Part shown: positions 41,928-52,134 of the stretch, piece by piece
Layout: each line of letters begins with the position of its first letter
Numbering within the stretch: the stretch's first letter is position 1
From: Alcaligenes faecalis
GTDB taxonomy: Bacteria; Pseudomonadota; Gammaproteobacteria; Burkholderiales; Burkholderiaceae_B
Assembly (NCBI RefSeq): GCF_041521385.1
Contig: NZ_CP168006.1
Coordinates: 310,001-374,000, forward strand
Length of the DNA: 64,000 bases
Direction: 5' to 3'
Made by a program: the position numbers and the translations under genes
Notes under the pieces: model-generated
Database searches by the model: none
What the model was told of the DNA's origin: nothing
The model's input: only the letters and a program-made list of their open reading frames with translations

Positions 41928-42962
41928 TTACTTTACGTCAGCCAGGGACGTAAAGGCATCTGCAAAGTAATTGTCCGGATTCAGTTGGGCTTGCTCCACA
42001 AAATCCTTGCGGGCTGCTTCAACCATACCCGGCGCGCCACAGGCGTACACCTGCCAGGCCGACAAATCCGGCAAATCAGCCAGTACCGCCTGATGCACAA
42101 AGCCCGTACGGCCTGTCCAGCCATCTTCAGGCTGAGCGTCGGAAATTACCGGAATGAAACGCAAGTTAGGCAGTTCACTGGCCCATTTCTCGGCCAGTTC
42201 GGACTGGTACAGATCCTTGGGTCGACGCCCGCCCCAGTACAGGGCTACTTCGCGCTGGCTGCCGGTTTGAATCAGGCGCTCGATCAAGGCCTTGATAGGA
42301 GCAAAACCTGTACCGCTGGCAAGAAAAACCATAGGAGCCGCGCTATCTTCACGCAGGAAGAAAGAACCCAAAGGCGCTTCCACGCGCAAAATTTCGCGCT
42401 CTTTCATGGCAGTGGCGCCAGCACCGAACACGTGATCGGTAAATACGCCGCCGGGCATGTGACGAATATGCAATTCCACCTGATTGTCTTCCCGTGGCGG
42501 TGTGGCCATGGAGTAGCTGCGACGGCTGCCGTCCTTCAGGATGAACTCCAGATACTGGCCTGGGTAATAACGGAATGGCTCGGACGACGGCATTTGCAGA
42601 CGCACCACCATCACATCATCACGTACCTTCTCCAGGCCCACCACGCGCGAGGGCATTTTGCGAATCTGGATATCAGTCGCCATACGAATTTCGTGGGACT
42701 CGATCAGCATGTCGCTGCTGGGCTTGGCCTGACAAAACAGAGTGTAGCCTGCCGCGCGATCCTCTTCGCTGAGCAATTGCTCAGGTGCGCGGCCTGCATC
42801 GTATGCACCTTCAATGACCTTGCCACGGCAAGACGAACAGGTGCCATTACGGCAGCTATAGGGCAAGACGATACCGGCATTCAGCGCGCCATCCAGCACA
42901 GACTGTCCGGGCTGTACGTCAAAACTGTGCCCGCTGGGCTGAACCGTGACTTTGAAACTCAT
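41928..42962 (-). CDS. 2Fe-2S ferredoxin/FAD/NAD(P)H oxidoreductase
   Basis: 344 residues with three domains: an N-terminal plant-type ferredoxin (cluster ligands C37, C42, C45, C77), an FAD-binding barrel (RRSYSMATPP) and an NAD(P)H domain (ASGTGFAPIKALIE, and CGAPGMVEAA). This is the layout of reductases of oxygenases (benzoate or phenol type) and of CDP-6-deoxy-glucoseen reductases, by which name such proteins are usually annotated in betaproteobacteria. The electron acceptor is unknown; it could serve the dioxygenase encoded at 51526-53447. It lies between parC and dadA on the same strand. Confidence 0.85.
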   Translation of the reverse strand: MSFKVTVQPSGHSFDVQPGQSVLDGALNAGIVLPYSCRNGTCSSCRGKVIEGAYDAGRAPEQLLSEEDRAAGYTLFCQAKPSSDMLIESHEIRMATDIQIRKMPSRVVGLEKVRDDVMVVRLQMPSSEPFRYYPGQYLEFILKDGSRRSYSMATPPREDNQVELHIRHMPGGVFTDHVFGAGATAMKEREILRVEAPLGSFFLREDSAAPMVFLASGTGFAPIKALIERLIQTGSQREVALYWGGRRPKDLYQSELAEKWASELPNLRFIPVISDAQPEDGWTGRTGFVHQAVLADLPDLSAWQVYACGAPGMVEAARKDFVEQAQLNPDNYFADAFTSLADVK

Positions 42963-42972
42963 ATCCAACACT

Positions 42973-43010
42973 CAAAAAAGAAATCTATCAGGCGGAGGCC
43001 CAGCCTCCGG
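42973..43010 (-). terminator. Possible terminator after parC
   Basis: CGGAGGC (minus-strand reading of 43003-43009) and GCCTCCG (42993-42999) form a seven-base stem with a three-base loop; a T6 run follows 13 bases later on the minus strand. Moderate support. Confidence 0.4.
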
Positions 43011-43023
43011 CGGCTATACAAAT

Positions 43024-45333
43024 TCAGGCCTGCTCAGGCCGATGCAGCACAGGGTCGTTCAATTTGAGCGACAGGGTCTTGCCCTTGCCTGCCCGCTTGC
43101 CCAGATAATTGGCCAGCATGTCCAGATCCATCACGATGGTCGACGCACGCTTGCGATTCACCCCACTGACGGCCAAACCCGCTTCACCAAAGGCCACCCA
43201 TTGGCTAAGCGTATCGCCCTCGTTCAGCTTGATCAGTACCGTGCCACGTCCCCCTTTGGACAGCACTTTCAGTTCCTTGATGTCCACCACCAGGAAACGC
43301 CCCTGCTCGCTGAGCAGCCCCACGTACTGATCGTCCGGACGCAAGGCCAAAGGTTTGAGCAACTTTTTGCCATCCTCAATGGTGACAAACTGCTTGCCCG
43401 CTTTCTGACGTGTGTTCATGTCACCCTGGGAGGCCACAAAACCGTAGCCGTCGCAGGCAGCCAGCACGTAGTACTGATCCAGAGGTGCCCCCAGAATGTG
43501 CTCGATAGGCGCGCTGGGGCTGACTTCAATCATGGAGGTAATGGGCTGACCGTCTCCACGCGCCGAAGGCAAGCTGGAAACCGGAACAGTATAGACCCGG
43601 CCATCGGTGCCGATGGCGACCAGATCCGTGGTACTGCGGCACTCCAGCGCATCGCGCAAACTATCCCCCGTCTTGAAACTGAACTGCGAAGCGTCGTGAC
43701 CATGACCCTGACGCGAACGCAACCAGCCTTTGCGCGACACAATCACGGTAACTGGCTCGTCAACCACCTTGCTTTCCAGCACGGCACGCTCGGCCGCTTC
43801 AATCAAGGTACGACGGTCATCACCGTAGGTTTTCACGTCTGCTTCGATTTCACGAATCATCAGGCGTTTCAAGGCCTTGGGATCGTCCAGCAGCTTTTGA
43901 AGAGACTCCTGTTCGTCCAGGCGTTCTTGCAGCTCTTTCTCGATCTTGAAGCCTTCCAGACGTGCCAACTGACGCAGGCGCATTTCCAGAATATCATCGG
44001 CCTGACGTTCGCTTAAATCAAAGCGATCCATCAAGGCAGCACGCGGCTCGTCGGACTCACGAATGGTTTGAATGACCTCATCCACATTCAAATACACTAC
44101 CATGCGCCCTTGCAGCACATGGATACGGTCGGTGACCTTGTCCAGACGATAGCGCGTACGGCGTTCCATCGTACGACGGCGGAACTCCAGCCAGTTCAGC
44201 AGGATCTGGCGCAAAGAACGCTGACCGGGTCGGCCATCCGTATCGATACACACCAGGTTAATAGAGACGTTGCGCTCCAGGCTGGTCTGCGCCAGCAAGG
44301 TCGTCACGAATTCGTCCCGATCAATGGCGCGAGACTTGGGTTCAAACACCAGACGCACCGCAGCCTGCTTGCCGGACTCATCGCGCACGGCGTCGAGCAT
44401 GTTCAGCATCAGGGCTTTGGTTTGCTGTTGTTCCGTGCTCAGGGACTTCTTGCCCGCCTTGACCTTGGGATTGGTGCGTTCCTCGATCTCTTCCAGAATC
44501 TGCTGGGAAGAGCTGCCGGGCGGTAATTCGGTAACCACCAACTGCCATTGACCACGTGCCATTTCCTCGAAGACCCAACGGGCACGAGCCTTGATGGAGC
44601 CACGGCCTTGGGCGTACACCGCTGCGATATCGTCAGCGGCGGAAATGATTTGGCCACCACCCGCAAAGTCCGGGCCGGGGACGATCTCGTGAATTTCCTG
44701 ATCGCTCAAATTCGGGTTGCGCAGCAGGCTGACGCAGGCTTGCGCCACTTCACGTAGATTGTGCGACGGAATCTCGGTCGCCATCCCGACGGCAATCCCC
44801 GATGCGCCGTTAAGCAGCATGATGGGCAAGCGTGCTGGCAAAGTCACCGGCTCTTTCTGGCTGCCATCGTAGTTGGGGATGAAGTCCACCGTACCTTCGT
44901 CCAGCTCGTCCAGCAGCAGACGCGAGAACGGTGTCAAACGTGCTTCCGTGTAACGCATGGCGGCGGCATTGTCACCGTCGCGCGAACCAAAGTTGCCCTG
45001 CCCGTCTACCAGCGGATAACGCAGCACAAAATCCTGCGCCATACGCACCATGGCGTCATAGGCGGCCTGGTCGCCGTGCGGGTGATACTTACCCAGCACA
45101 TCCCCCACCACACGGGCCGATTTCACGGGCTTGGCCGTTGAGCCCAGGCCCATGGCATCCATGGCGTACAGAATGCGGCGTTGTACCGGCTTCTGGCCAT
45201 CAGTCAGGTCGGGCAAAGCTCGTCCACGTACCACTGAAACGGCGTAATCCAGATAAGCCTGTTCCGCGTAAGTTGCCAGCGTGATGCTATCGTCCGATCC
45301 CGCCGGCTCAAAATCCAATTGATTGCTGTCCAT
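43024..45333 (-). CDS. parC: DNA topoisomerase IV subunit A
   Basis: Breaks and rejoins DNA to decatenate daughter chromosomes. The 769 residues include the active-site Tyr128 in [11 protein letters not shown], the GyrA/ParC core, a long coiled coil and a C-terminal beta-pinwheel. The helix that binds quinolones reads [13 protein letters not shown], with Gln88 where many ParC proteins have Ser and Asp92 where they have Glu. The start is 20 bases after parE, so both are co-transcribed. The GyrA-box of gyrase is absent, which with the pairing supports ParC over GyrA. Confidence 0.95.
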   Translation of the reverse strand: MDSNQLDFEPAGSDDSITLATYAEQAYLDYAVSVVRGRALPDLTDGQKPVQRRILYAMDAMGLGSTAKPVKSARVVGDVLGKYHPHGDQAAYDAMVRMAQDFVLRYPLVDGQGNFGSRDGDNAAAMRYTEARLTPFSRLLLDELDEGTVDFIPNYDGSQKEPVTLPARLPIMLLNGASGIAVGMATEIPSHNLREVAQACVSLLRNPNLSDQEIHEIVPGPDFAGGGQIISAADDIAAVYAQGRGSIKARARWVFEEMARGQWQLVVTELPPGSSSQQILEEIEERTNPKVKAGKKSLSTEQQQTKALMLNMLDAVRDESGKQAAVRLVFEPKSRAIDRDEFVTTLLAQTSLERNVSINLVCIDTDGRPGQRSLRQILLNWLEFRRRTMERRTRYRLDKVTDRIHVLQGRMVVYLNVDEVIQTIRESDEPRAALMDRFDLSERQADDILEMRLRQLARLEGFKIEKELQERLDEQESLQKLLDDPKALKRLMIREIEADVKTYGDDRRTLIEAAERAVLESKVVDEPVTVIVSRKGWLRSRQGHGHDASQFSFKTGDSLRDALECRSTTDLVAIGTDGRVYTVPVSSLPSARGDGQPITSMIEVSPSAPIEHILGAPLDQYYVLAACDGYGFVASQGDMNTRQKAGKQFVTIEDGKKLLKPLALRPDDQYVGLLSEQGRFLVVDIKELKVLSKGGRGTVLIKLNEGDTLSQWVAFGEAGLAVSGVNRKRASTIVMDLDMLANYLGKRAGKGKTLSLKLNDPVLHRPEQA

Positions 45334-45353
45334 AAATAACTCTTAAATCGGGC

Positions 45354-47315
45354 TCAGACGTCCAGATCGGCCAAATTGCCTTTTTCTTCCAACCAGGCAC
45401 GGCGGGCAGAGGCCTCGCCCTTGCCCATCAACATGGTGAACATGGCTTGCGTGCCGCTCAGCCCATCTTCGCCCCAATGCACGGGCAATAAACGACGGGT
45501 ATCCGGATTCATGGTGGTGTCCCACAACTGCTCCGCACTCATTTCACCCAGGCCTTTGAAACGGCTGATGCTCCAGGACTCGTTGCGTATGCCTTCGTTG
45601 CGCAGTTTTTCCAGAATCGCATCCAGTTCACCCTGATCCAGACAATAAATCTTGCGAGCCGGGCGTTTGCCGGCGGCAGGCACGTCTACGCGGAACAAGG
45701 GAGGGCGAGCCACATACACATGACCAGCCTCGATCAGCTTGGGGAAATGGCGGAAGAACAAGGTCAGCAAGAGCACCTGAATGTGCGAGCCGTCCACGTC
45801 TGCATCAGACAGGATACAGATGCGGCCATAGCGCAAGCCGGACAGATCCGGCTCGGACTGGGCGTCGTGCGGGTCCACACCGATAGCCACGGAAATATCA
45901 TGAATTTCCTGGTTGGCGAACAGACGATCACGGTCCACTTCCCAAGCGTTCAACACCTTGCCACGCAGAGGCAAGATGGCCTGAAACTCCTTGTCACGGC
46001 CCATCTTTGCAGAACCACCGGCCGAGTCCCCCTCGACCAGAAACAGCTCCGACCGCTCCAGATCGTGCGATTCGCAATCTGTCAGCTTGCCAGGCAACAC
46101 GGCCACGCCCGAACTTTTACGCTTTTCCACTTTTTGGGCCGAACGGGTACGGGCCTGAGCCTGACGCACCGCCACTTCTGCCAATTTTCGACCCTGATCC
46201 ACATTCGCATGCAGATGCAGTTCCAACGCATTACGCACATAGCCGCTGACCAGACGCACAGCATCGCGACTGTTCAATTTTTCTTTGATTTGCCCCTGGA
46301 ATTGCGGGTCTAGCACTTTGGCCGAGAGCACAAAGCTGGCACGGGCAAAGACGTCCTCGGCCTGCAGTTTGACACCTTTGGGAATCAGGCTATGCAGTTC
46401 AGCAAAACTGCGCACGGCTTGATACAAGCCGTCACGCAAGCCCGATTCATGTGTTCCCCCCGCTGGGGTTGGAATCAGGTTGACATAGGATTCACGCACA
46501 ATATTGGAGTCCAGCGCCCAGGCCACCACCCAATGCGCACCTTCGCCGGCGGAGAAATTATCGTCATCTTGTGGGGCATACTGGCGGCCCTCAAACAGGG
46601 GAACCAGCAGCTCCACCCCTTCCATTTCCTCTTGCAGGTAGCCGCGCAAACCGTCCTCGTAGCGCCACTGTTGGCGCTGACCGGTTTTTTGCTGCACCAG
46701 TTCCACCGTCACGCCTTCCAGCAGAACGGCCTTGCTATGCAGGATATGAGTCAGTTGGGCCAGGGGAATCTGGGCGGAATCAAAATATTTGGCATCGGGC
46801 CAGACCCGCACACGGGTCCCGGTTTTGCGCTTGCCCACTGTGCCCGTCTGGGTCAGGGGCTGTTCCAGCTCGCCATCGGCAAACACAATCTCGTTAGCCT
46901 GGCCATCGCGCCAGACCAGCACTTCCAGGCGACGCGACAAGGCGTTGGTCACCGACACCCCCACCCCGTGCAAACCGCCGGAGAAGGCATAGGCACCGCC
47001 ATTGAGCTTGTCGAATTTACCCCCGGCATGCAGTCGGGTGAACACCAGTTCCACCACGGGCGCATTTTCCTCTGGATGCAAGCCAACGGGAATACCGCGC
47101 CCATCGTCTTCGACCTGTATGCCGCCGTCCTCCAGCAAGGTGACAGTCAGGGTGCGGGCAAAACCAGCCAGGGCTTCGTCGGCCGCGTTATCGATGACCT
47201 CCTGCACAATATGCAGGGGATTATCCGTGCGGGTATACATGGCCGGGCGCTGACGGACCGGTTCCAGCCCTTTGAGCACCCGTATAGAAGATTCGTCGTA
47301 ACGTGTAGTAGACAA
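45354..47315 (-). CDS. parE: DNA topoisomerase IV subunit B
   Basis: ATPase subunit that drives strand passage with ParC. The 653 residues show the GHKL ATP-binding elements (EVIDNAADEALAG, DDGRGIPVG, GGLHGVGVSVTNALS), the transducer domain and the TOPRIM domain (VEGDSAGGSAKMGRD, PLRGKVLNAWEVD, SDADVDGSHI). First gene of parE-parC; trxA lies divergent 233 bases upstream. That gap contains no gene I can support. Confidence 0.97.
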   Translation of the reverse strand: MSTTRYDESSIRVLKGLEPVRQRPAMYTRTDNPLHIVQEVIDNAADEALAGFARTLTVTLLEDGGIQVEDDGRGIPVGLHPEENAPVVELVFTRLHAGGKFDKLNGGAYAFSGGLHGVGVSVTNALSRRLEVLVWRDGQANEIVFADGELEQPLTQTGTVGKRKTGTRVRVWPDAKYFDSAQIPLAQLTHILHSKAVLLEGVTVELVQQKTGQRQQWRYEDGLRGYLQEEMEGVELLVPLFEGRQYAPQDDDNFSAGEGAHWVVAWALDSNIVRESYVNLIPTPAGGTHESGLRDGLYQAVRSFAELHSLIPKGVKLQAEDVFARASFVLSAKVLDPQFQGQIKEKLNSRDAVRLVSGYVRNALELHLHANVDQGRKLAEVAVRQAQARTRSAQKVEKRKSSGVAVLPGKLTDCESHDLERSELFLVEGDSAGGSAKMGRDKEFQAILPLRGKVLNAWEVDRDRLFANQEIHDISVAIGVDPHDAQSEPDLSGLRYGRICILSDADVDGSHIQVLLLTLFFRHFPKLIEAGHVYVARPPLFRVDVPAAGKRPARKIYCLDQGELDAILEKLRNEGIRNESWSISRFKGLGEMSAEQLWDTTMNPDTRRLLPVHWGEDGLSGTQAMFTMLMGKGEASARRAWLEEKGNLADLDV

Positions 47316-47548
47316 CTTGATTCCCGGTAGATCGTACAGAAAAACGCTATTTTACGAGTGGTTAGGCGCCAGTGGGGAAACGCTTTATTGACGCGCGTTG
47401 CGCAGTGAATGCACATTATCAACCAGACGCAATGGTATCCTGTCAAAAATTGGCAACAAGACCGTCGCAATTGGCCGTAGAATACATTGTGCTCAGGTCA
47501 CGCCACACGTATAGTTTTTCGTTATCTTTTATTTTTTTGCATTTTGCC

Positions 47549-47875
47549 ATGAGCGACTCCATCATTCACGTTACAGACGCCTCCTTCGAGAGCGACGTCC
47601 TCAAAGCCGATCTCCCCGTTCTGGTCGATTACTGGGCTGCCTGGTGCGGCCCCTGTAAAATGATTGCCCCTTTGCTTGATGAGGCTGCCGAACTGTATCA
47701 AGGTCGTGTTATCATCGCTAAGCTCAATGTCGATGAAAATCCCGACACTCCTGCTCAATTCGGTGTTCGCGGTATTCCAACGCTCATGCTGTTTAAAGAC
47801 GGTCAAGTCGCCCAGACTAAAGTCGGCGCACTGTCCAAGTCTCAACTTAGCGCGTTTCTCGACAGCTCCCTGTAA
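47549..47875 (+). CDS. trxA: Thioredoxin 1
   Basis: General protein disulfide reductase. The 108 residues contain the WCGPC active site at 32-36 and the cis-Pro segment GIPTLMLF. The start at 47549 ([18 protein letters not shown]) gives the standard length; the frame stays open upstream without similarity. No Shine-Dalgarno sequence is visible in the T-rich leader. It precedes rho by 69 bases, an order shared with E. coli. Confidence 0.97.
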   Translation: MSDSIIHVTDASFESDVLKADLPVLVDYWAAWCGPCKMIAPLLDEAAELYQGRVIIAKLNVDENPDTPAQFGVRGIPTLMLFKDGQVAQTKVGALSKSQLSAFLDSSL

Positions 47876-47891
47876 TCTCTGATTAACCGCA

Positions 47892-47914
47892 CGCAGGCCC
47901 ATCGCTGGCCTGCG
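47892..47914 (+). other. Hairpin between trxA and rho
   Basis: CGCAGGCC (47892-47899) and GGCCTGCG (47907-47914) form a perfect eight-base stem with a seven-base loop, 17 bases after the trxA stop and 31 before the rho start. No U-tract follows. It could shape the leader of rho, a gene that E. coli autoregulates by attenuation in its leader. Confidence 0.5.
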
Positions 47915-47944
47915 GTCTGCTGCTGAAAGCCCTTCCCCACACTC

Positions 47945-49201
47945 ATGCACCTGAACGAATTAAAAGCTCTGCACGTCTCGCAGCTGCTAGAAATGGCTGC
48001 CACTCTGGAAATCGACAACGCGAACCGCTTGCGCAAGCAAGAGCTGATGTTCGCGATCATGAAAAAGCACGCCAAAAAAGGCGAGCAGATTTTCGGTGAC
48101 GGGGTACTTGAAGTCTTGCCTGATGGTTTTGGTTTCCTGCGTTCGCCCGAAACCTCCTATCTGGCCAGCACAGACGATATTTATATCTCCCCCTCGCAGA
48201 TTCGCCGTTTCAATCTGCACACGGGTGACTCCATTGAAGGTGAAGTGCGCACCCCTAAAGACGGTGAACGCTACTTTGCTCTGGTCAAGGTCGACAAAGT
48301 CAACGGCATGCAGCCCGAGGCCATCAAACATCGCATCATGTTTGAGAACCTGACCCCACTGCATCCTGATCAGCCCATGCGCCTGGAGCGTGACATCAAA
48401 AGCGAAGAGAACATCACAGGCCGTATCCTGGATATCTTCTCGCCTATCGGTAAAGGCCAGCGCGCCCTGATCGTCGCCAGCCCCAAGTCTGGTAAAACCG
48501 TGATGATGCAGCACATCGCTCATGCCATCACCACCAATTACCCCGAGGCCACCATGATCGTCCTGCTGGTGGACGAACGCCCCGAGGAAGTGACCGAAAT
48601 GCAGCGCACCGTGCGCGGCGAAGTGGTGGCCTCCACCTTTGATGAACCCGCTACGCGTCACGTGCAAGTGGCCGAAATGGTTATCGAAAAGGCCAAACGC
48701 CTGGTTGAATTGAAAAAAGACGTGGTGATCCTGCTGGACTCCATTACCCGTCTGGCCCGCGCCTACAACACGGTGGTCCCTGCTTCGGGCAAGGTTTTGA
48801 CCGGTGGTGTGGACGCCAACGCCCTGCAGCGCCCCAAACGCTTTTTTGGCGCTGCCCGTAATCTGGAAGAAGGTGGCTCCTTGACCATCATCGGTACTGC
48901 CCTGATCGAGACCGGCAGCCGCATGGACGAGGTCATCTATGAAGAATTTAAAGGTACCGGCAACTCCGAGATCCATCTGGAGCGCCGCCTGGCCGAAAAA
49001 CGCATTTACCCTGCCATCAACCTGAACAAGTCAGGTACACGTCGTGAAGAGTTACTGATCAAGCCCGACCTTCTACAAAAGGTCTGGGTTCTGCGCAAAT
49101 TCATCCACGGAATGGATGAAATTGAAGCCATGGAGTTTATCCTGGACAAAATCCGGGCAACAAAAACCAACTCCGAATTCTTCGACATGATGAAGAAGTA
49201 A
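47945..49201 (+). CDS. rho: Transcription termination factor Rho
   Basis: Hexameric RNA-dependent ATPase that ends transcription. The 418 residues (419 in E. coli) show the cold-shock RNA-binding domain with DGFGFLR, Walker A SPKSGKT, Walker [16 protein letters not shown] and the conserved [16 protein letters not shown]- and R-loops are present ([14 protein letters not shown]). No insert of the kind seen in GC-rich actinobacteria. It follows trxA and is followed by a hairpin. Confidence 0.98.
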   Translation: MHLNELKALHVSQLLEMAATLEIDNANRLRKQELMFAIMKKHAKKGEQIFGDGVLEVLPDGFGFLRSPETSYLASTDDIYISPSQIRRFNLHTGDSIEGEVRTPKDGERYFALVKVDKVNGMQPEAIKHRIMFENLTPLHPDQPMRLERDIKSEENITGRILDIFSPIGKGQRALIVASPKSGKTVMMQHIAHAITTNYPEATMIVLLVDERPEEVTEMQRTVRGEVVASTFDEPATRHVQVAEMVIEKAKRLVELKKDVVILLDSITRLARAYNTVVPASGKVLTGGVDANALQRPKRFFGAARNLEEGGSLTIIGTALIETGSRMDEVIYEEFKGTGNSEIHLERRLAEKRIYPAINLNKSGTRREELLIKPDLLQKVWVLRKFIHGMDEIEAMEFILDKIRATKTNSEFFDMMKK

Positions 49202-49215
49202 ATCGAACATCCTGC

Positions 49216-49242
49216 GCAAGCCTCTCTATACGAGAGGCTTGC
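49216..49242 (+). terminator. Hairpin terminator candidate after rho
   Basis: Perfect 11-base arms GCAAGCCTCTC (49216-49226) and GAGAGGCTTGC (49232-49242) with a five-base loop lie 15 bases after the rho stop. The downstream sequence lacks a T-run, so it may act as an mRNA 3' end stabiliser or weak terminator. Confidence 0.55.
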
Positions 49243-49343
49243 TTGCGATGGGCGTATTGATCGGGTGCAATCCCATGCATCCATTCTTTCAATCTGCTGA
49301 GTTCTACTCGAAATCTCAGTATTGCAAACAGAGTTCGCTTGCA

Positions 49344-50684
49344 ATGAAATCTATCTCTCTAGAGCAGTTCCTAGCCAGAGTGCAGTCCCGCGACCCACAT
49401 CAGCCTGAATTCATGCAGGCCGTACGGGAAGTGATGACCAGCTTGTGGCCCTTCATCGAGAAAAACCCCCAGTACGCCGACCATGGTCTGCTTGAGCGTC
49501 TGGTCGAACCCGAGCGTGTTATCCAGTTTCGTATTTCCTGGGTAGATGATCGTGGTCAGGTTCAGGTCAATCGCGGTTTCCGCATTCAGCACAACAATGC
49601 CATTGGTCCTTTCAAGGGCGGCATGCGCTTTCACCCCTCGGTCAATCTGTCTATCCTGAAGTTCCTGGCTTTTGAGCAGACCTTCAAAAATGCCTTGACC
49701 ACGCTACCCATGGGCGGCGGCAAAGGCGGTACGGATTTTGACCCCAAAGGCAAAACAGATGGCGAAGTCATGCGCTTTTGCCAGGCCCTGATTGTCGAGC
49801 TGTACCGTCACCTGGGTCCAGACACCGACGTTCCTGCGGGCGATATCGGCGTGGGCGCACGTGAAGTGGGCTTTATGGCCGGCATGATGAAAAAACTCTC
49901 CAACAGTGCAGCCAGTGTCTTTACCGGCAAGGATTTGTGCTTTGGCGGCAGTTTGATCCGCCCTGAGGCCACGGGTTATGGCACCGTATATTTCGTACAA
50001 GAAATGTTGGCGCGTAAAGGGCTATCTTTAGATGGCATGACCGTGTCCGTTTCTGGCTCGGGCAATGTCGCCCAGTACGCCATTGAAAAATGCCTGGACC
50101 TGGGTGCCAAAGTGGTTACCGTTTCCGACTCGCAAGGTTGCGTGGTGGATATGGATGGCTTTACGCGTGAAAAACTGGCTTCTCTGATGCACATTAAAAA
50201 TGTACAGCGTGGCAGCTTGGTCGATTACGCCCAACAACACCGTCTGCTGTACGAGCACGGCAAGCGCCCCTGGCATATCCCCGTCGACGTCGCCCTGCCT
50301 TGCGCAACCCAGAATGAACTGGATGGCAAAGACGCCGAGATCCTGATCAAGAATGGTGTACGTTGCGTTGCCGAAGGCGCCAATATGCCCAGCACGCTGG
50401 ACGCAGTCGATGCCTTTATCCACGCCAAGATTCTGTATGCCCCAGGCAAAGCCAGCAATGCGGGTGGTGTTGCCGTATCGGGTCTGGAAATGAGTCAGAA
50501 CGCCCAGCGTTTGAACTGGACGCGTGAACAAGTTGACGCAAAACTGCACTCCATCATGCGTGACATCCACGAAAATTGTGTGAACTATGGTCAAGAAAGT
50601 GACTTCATCCACTACGTTAACGGCGCCAATATTGCCGGCTTTGTCAAAGTCGCCAATGCCATGCGTCATCAAGGTGTTTATTAA
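49344..50684 (+). CDS. gdhA: Glutamate dehydrogenase, NADP-type
   Basis: Reductive amination of 2-oxoglutarate with ammonia. The 446 residues equal the hexameric NADP-enzyme length (447 in E. coli). FKGGMRFHPSVNL, the lysine-containing GGGKGGTDFDPKGK and the coenzyme loop SGSGNVAQYAIEK (the usual NADP type) are present. The start at 49344 begins MKSISLEQFLARVQSRDP; an upstream GTG/ATG extension of 35 codons has no family character. Monocistronic, between two hairpins. Confidence 0.95.
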   Translation: MKSISLEQFLARVQSRDPHQPEFMQAVREVMTSLWPFIEKNPQYADHGLLERLVEPERVIQFRISWVDDRGQVQVNRGFRIQHNNAIGPFKGGMRFHPSVNLSILKFLAFEQTFKNALTTLPMGGGKGGTDFDPKGKTDGEVMRFCQALIVELYRHLGPDTDVPAGDIGVGAREVGFMAGMMKKLSNSAASVFTGKDLCFGGSLIRPEATGYGTVYFVQEMLARKGLSLDGMTVSVSGSGNVAQYAIEKCLDLGAKVVTVSDSQGCVVDMDGFTREKLASLMHIKNVQRGSLVDYAQQHRLLYEHGKRPWHIPVDVALPCATQNELDGKDAEILIKNGVRCVAEGANMPSTLDAVDAFIHAKILYAPGKASNAGGVAVSGLEMSQNAQRLNWTREQVDAKLHSIMRDIHENCVNYGQESDFIHYVNGANIAGFVKVANAMRHQGVY

Positions 50685-50707
50685 GTTTTGCGCCTTGCTC
50701 AGTAGTC

Positions 50708-50738
50708 AAAAAAACCGCCCACAAGGCGGTTTTTTTTT
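50708..50738. terminator. Bidirectional terminator of gdhA
   Basis: ACCGCC (50714-50719) and GGCGGT (50725-50730) are flanked by an A7 run and a T9 run, giving a U-tract on both strands. It lies 24 bases after gdhA and 160 bases beyond the stop of the convergent flavin reductase gene. The remaining intergenic DNA shows nothing else. Confidence 0.93.
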
Positions 50739-50897
50739 GCTTCTGTCCAAGCCGGAAGTGTCTGTCGCCCATGTGGAGCTATCCGCCCTTGAAAGCCATA
50801 GTCCAGTTATCAGTGTAAAGTCGCCAACCATGGTCATAGCGAAGCCTGCTTGCCTACACACATAGCCAGGGTCCAGATCAGAAACCAAGCAATGACA

Positions 50898-51518
50898 TCA
50901 GGGAAGGAGAATATCCCCACGCTGCGCATAATACGGCCCGGCCCACCGAGCCAAAGGCCGATACGCCTCCAGATCCACTTTCCCCTTCTCGTCCATCAAG
51001 GACGAATCCACATGAAAAGCCAGCACTTCCAGAATATGCAGCTGGTTAACCCCACGTCCCAAATCCACCACCTGATCCAGCTTGCACTCCATCTGCACAG
51101 CAGCGCCATCCAGACGAGGCACGCGCACATGCTGACTGGGCACGAGGTGCATGCCCAACGCCTTTACCTCGCTCTGGCCGGGCGGCAAGGCAGCAGCACT
51201 GGTGTGAACCGCCGCCAGATCAGACTGACGGGACAACTGCACCACACATTCCTTATTCGCCTGCAGATTTCGAGCGGTATCCTTCAGACTGCCATCCTCA
51301 TTGCGGTTGATATTGATCGCCAGCATGGGCGGGCTGTGCGCCATGTAATTAAAGGAGCTGAACGGTGCCAGATTCACACTGCCCGACTCCTCCAAAGTAC
51401 ATATCCAGGCAATAGGACGCGGCACGATCAGGGACGTCAGCAAGCGGTAGGCCATGCTGTCGTCCATGCCCTCACAAGACAGGCTGCGATAGCAAGATGA
51501 TGTGTCAATCGTGTGCAT
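50898..51518 (-). CDS. FMN-binding flavin reductase-like protein
   Basis: 206 residues of the split-barrel flavin reductase family: YRLLTSLIVPRPIAWICTL, NLAPFSSFNYMAHSPPMLA (the FMN-binding strand-loop) and VMQ-like ECVVQLSR. Such proteins reduce FMN with NAD(P)H for monooxygenases or act as FMN-dependent esterase/decarboxylase helpers. It is seven bases downstream of the dioxygenase beta gene and last in the operon. Whether it feeds electrons to the dioxygenase is unproven: Rieske enzymes normally use an iron-sulfur reductase. The start at 51518 gives MHTIDTSSCYRSLSCEG; upstream codons are unlikely. Confidence 0.82.
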   Translation of the reverse strand: MHTIDTSSCYRSLSCEGMDDSMAYRLLTSLIVPRPIAWICTLEESGSVNLAPFSSFNYMAHSPPMLAININRNEDGSLKDTARNLQANKECVVQLSRQSDLAAVHTSAAALPPGQSEVKALGMHLVPSQHVRVPRLDGAAVQMECKLDQVVDLGRGVNQLHILEVLAFHVDSSLMDEKGKVDLEAYRPLARWAGPYYAQRGDILLP

Positions 51519-51525
51519 AGGCGGC

Positions 51526-52134
51526 CTAAATAAACAGCTGAATGGTGGGCAAATAACCATCCACACTCAACAAATCCACCCGTTTCTCCACGATCTCCCA
51601 AGCCTGATCGACGGCGCGCAAACGGTAGGAGGCAGTAGCGGGCAGAACCTCGGTTTTTTGCTTCTGATACTCCGAATAAATCAGATTGGTGCGCACGGTA
51701 TAGCAGCCGTCCTCATCAGGATGGTCGGACTGAACGCGCGGGTTTTGAATCACACGCAGGCCACGTACACCGGGTTGCAAGGAAAAGGCACGGTGATGCG
51801 ACAGGCGATCAATACGCAAGCGCATCAACATACGATTTTCCAAAGCAATGCACATGCGTCCTTCGGGGCTTTCCTGGCCGGATTCACCGGGAATCCAGTA
51901 CAGGCCATCCTGCGCGAATAGCTCGTACCATTCATCAAAGCGCCCCTCGTCCAGCAAGGCGTTCTCTTGCCATACAAAGTTCTGCAGGCTTTGTTGCAGG
52001 CTCATCGTTTGGTCCAGACGCTGGCCTGGCTCCTGGCTTTGCTGCGGATTCAATGGTTGCTGCTGTTGCTGCCCCTCTTGCAATGCATGCTGTACTTGGC
52101 CACTGCGCTGGCCCTGCTCTTGCGCCATCCCCAT
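51526..52134 (-). CDS. Aromatic ring-hydroxylating dioxygenase, beta subunit
   Basis: Structural small subunit (SnoaL/NTF2-like fold) of a Rieske dioxygenase. From the ATG at 52134, which shares a base with the alpha stop (TGATG), it has 202 residues. The family-like part starts near residue 44 (MSLQQSLQNFVWQENALLDEGRFDEWYELF) and includes RIDRLSHHRAFSLQPG. The first 43 residues are rich in Gln (a run of five) and look like an extra tail. Met3 at 52128 has the better-spaced AGGAG; the internal Met44 at 52005 is the shortest alternative. Confidence 0.88.
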   Translation of the reverse strand: MGMAQEQGQRSGQVQHALQEGQQQQQPLNPQQSQEPGQRLDQTMSLQQSLQNFVWQENALLDEGRFDEWYELFAQDGLYWIPGESGQESPEGRMCIALENRMLMRLRIDRLSHHRAFSLQPGVRGLRVIQNPRVQSDHPDEDGCYTVRTNLIYSEYQKQKTEVLPATASYRLRAVDQAWEIVEKRVDLLSVDGYLPTIQLFI

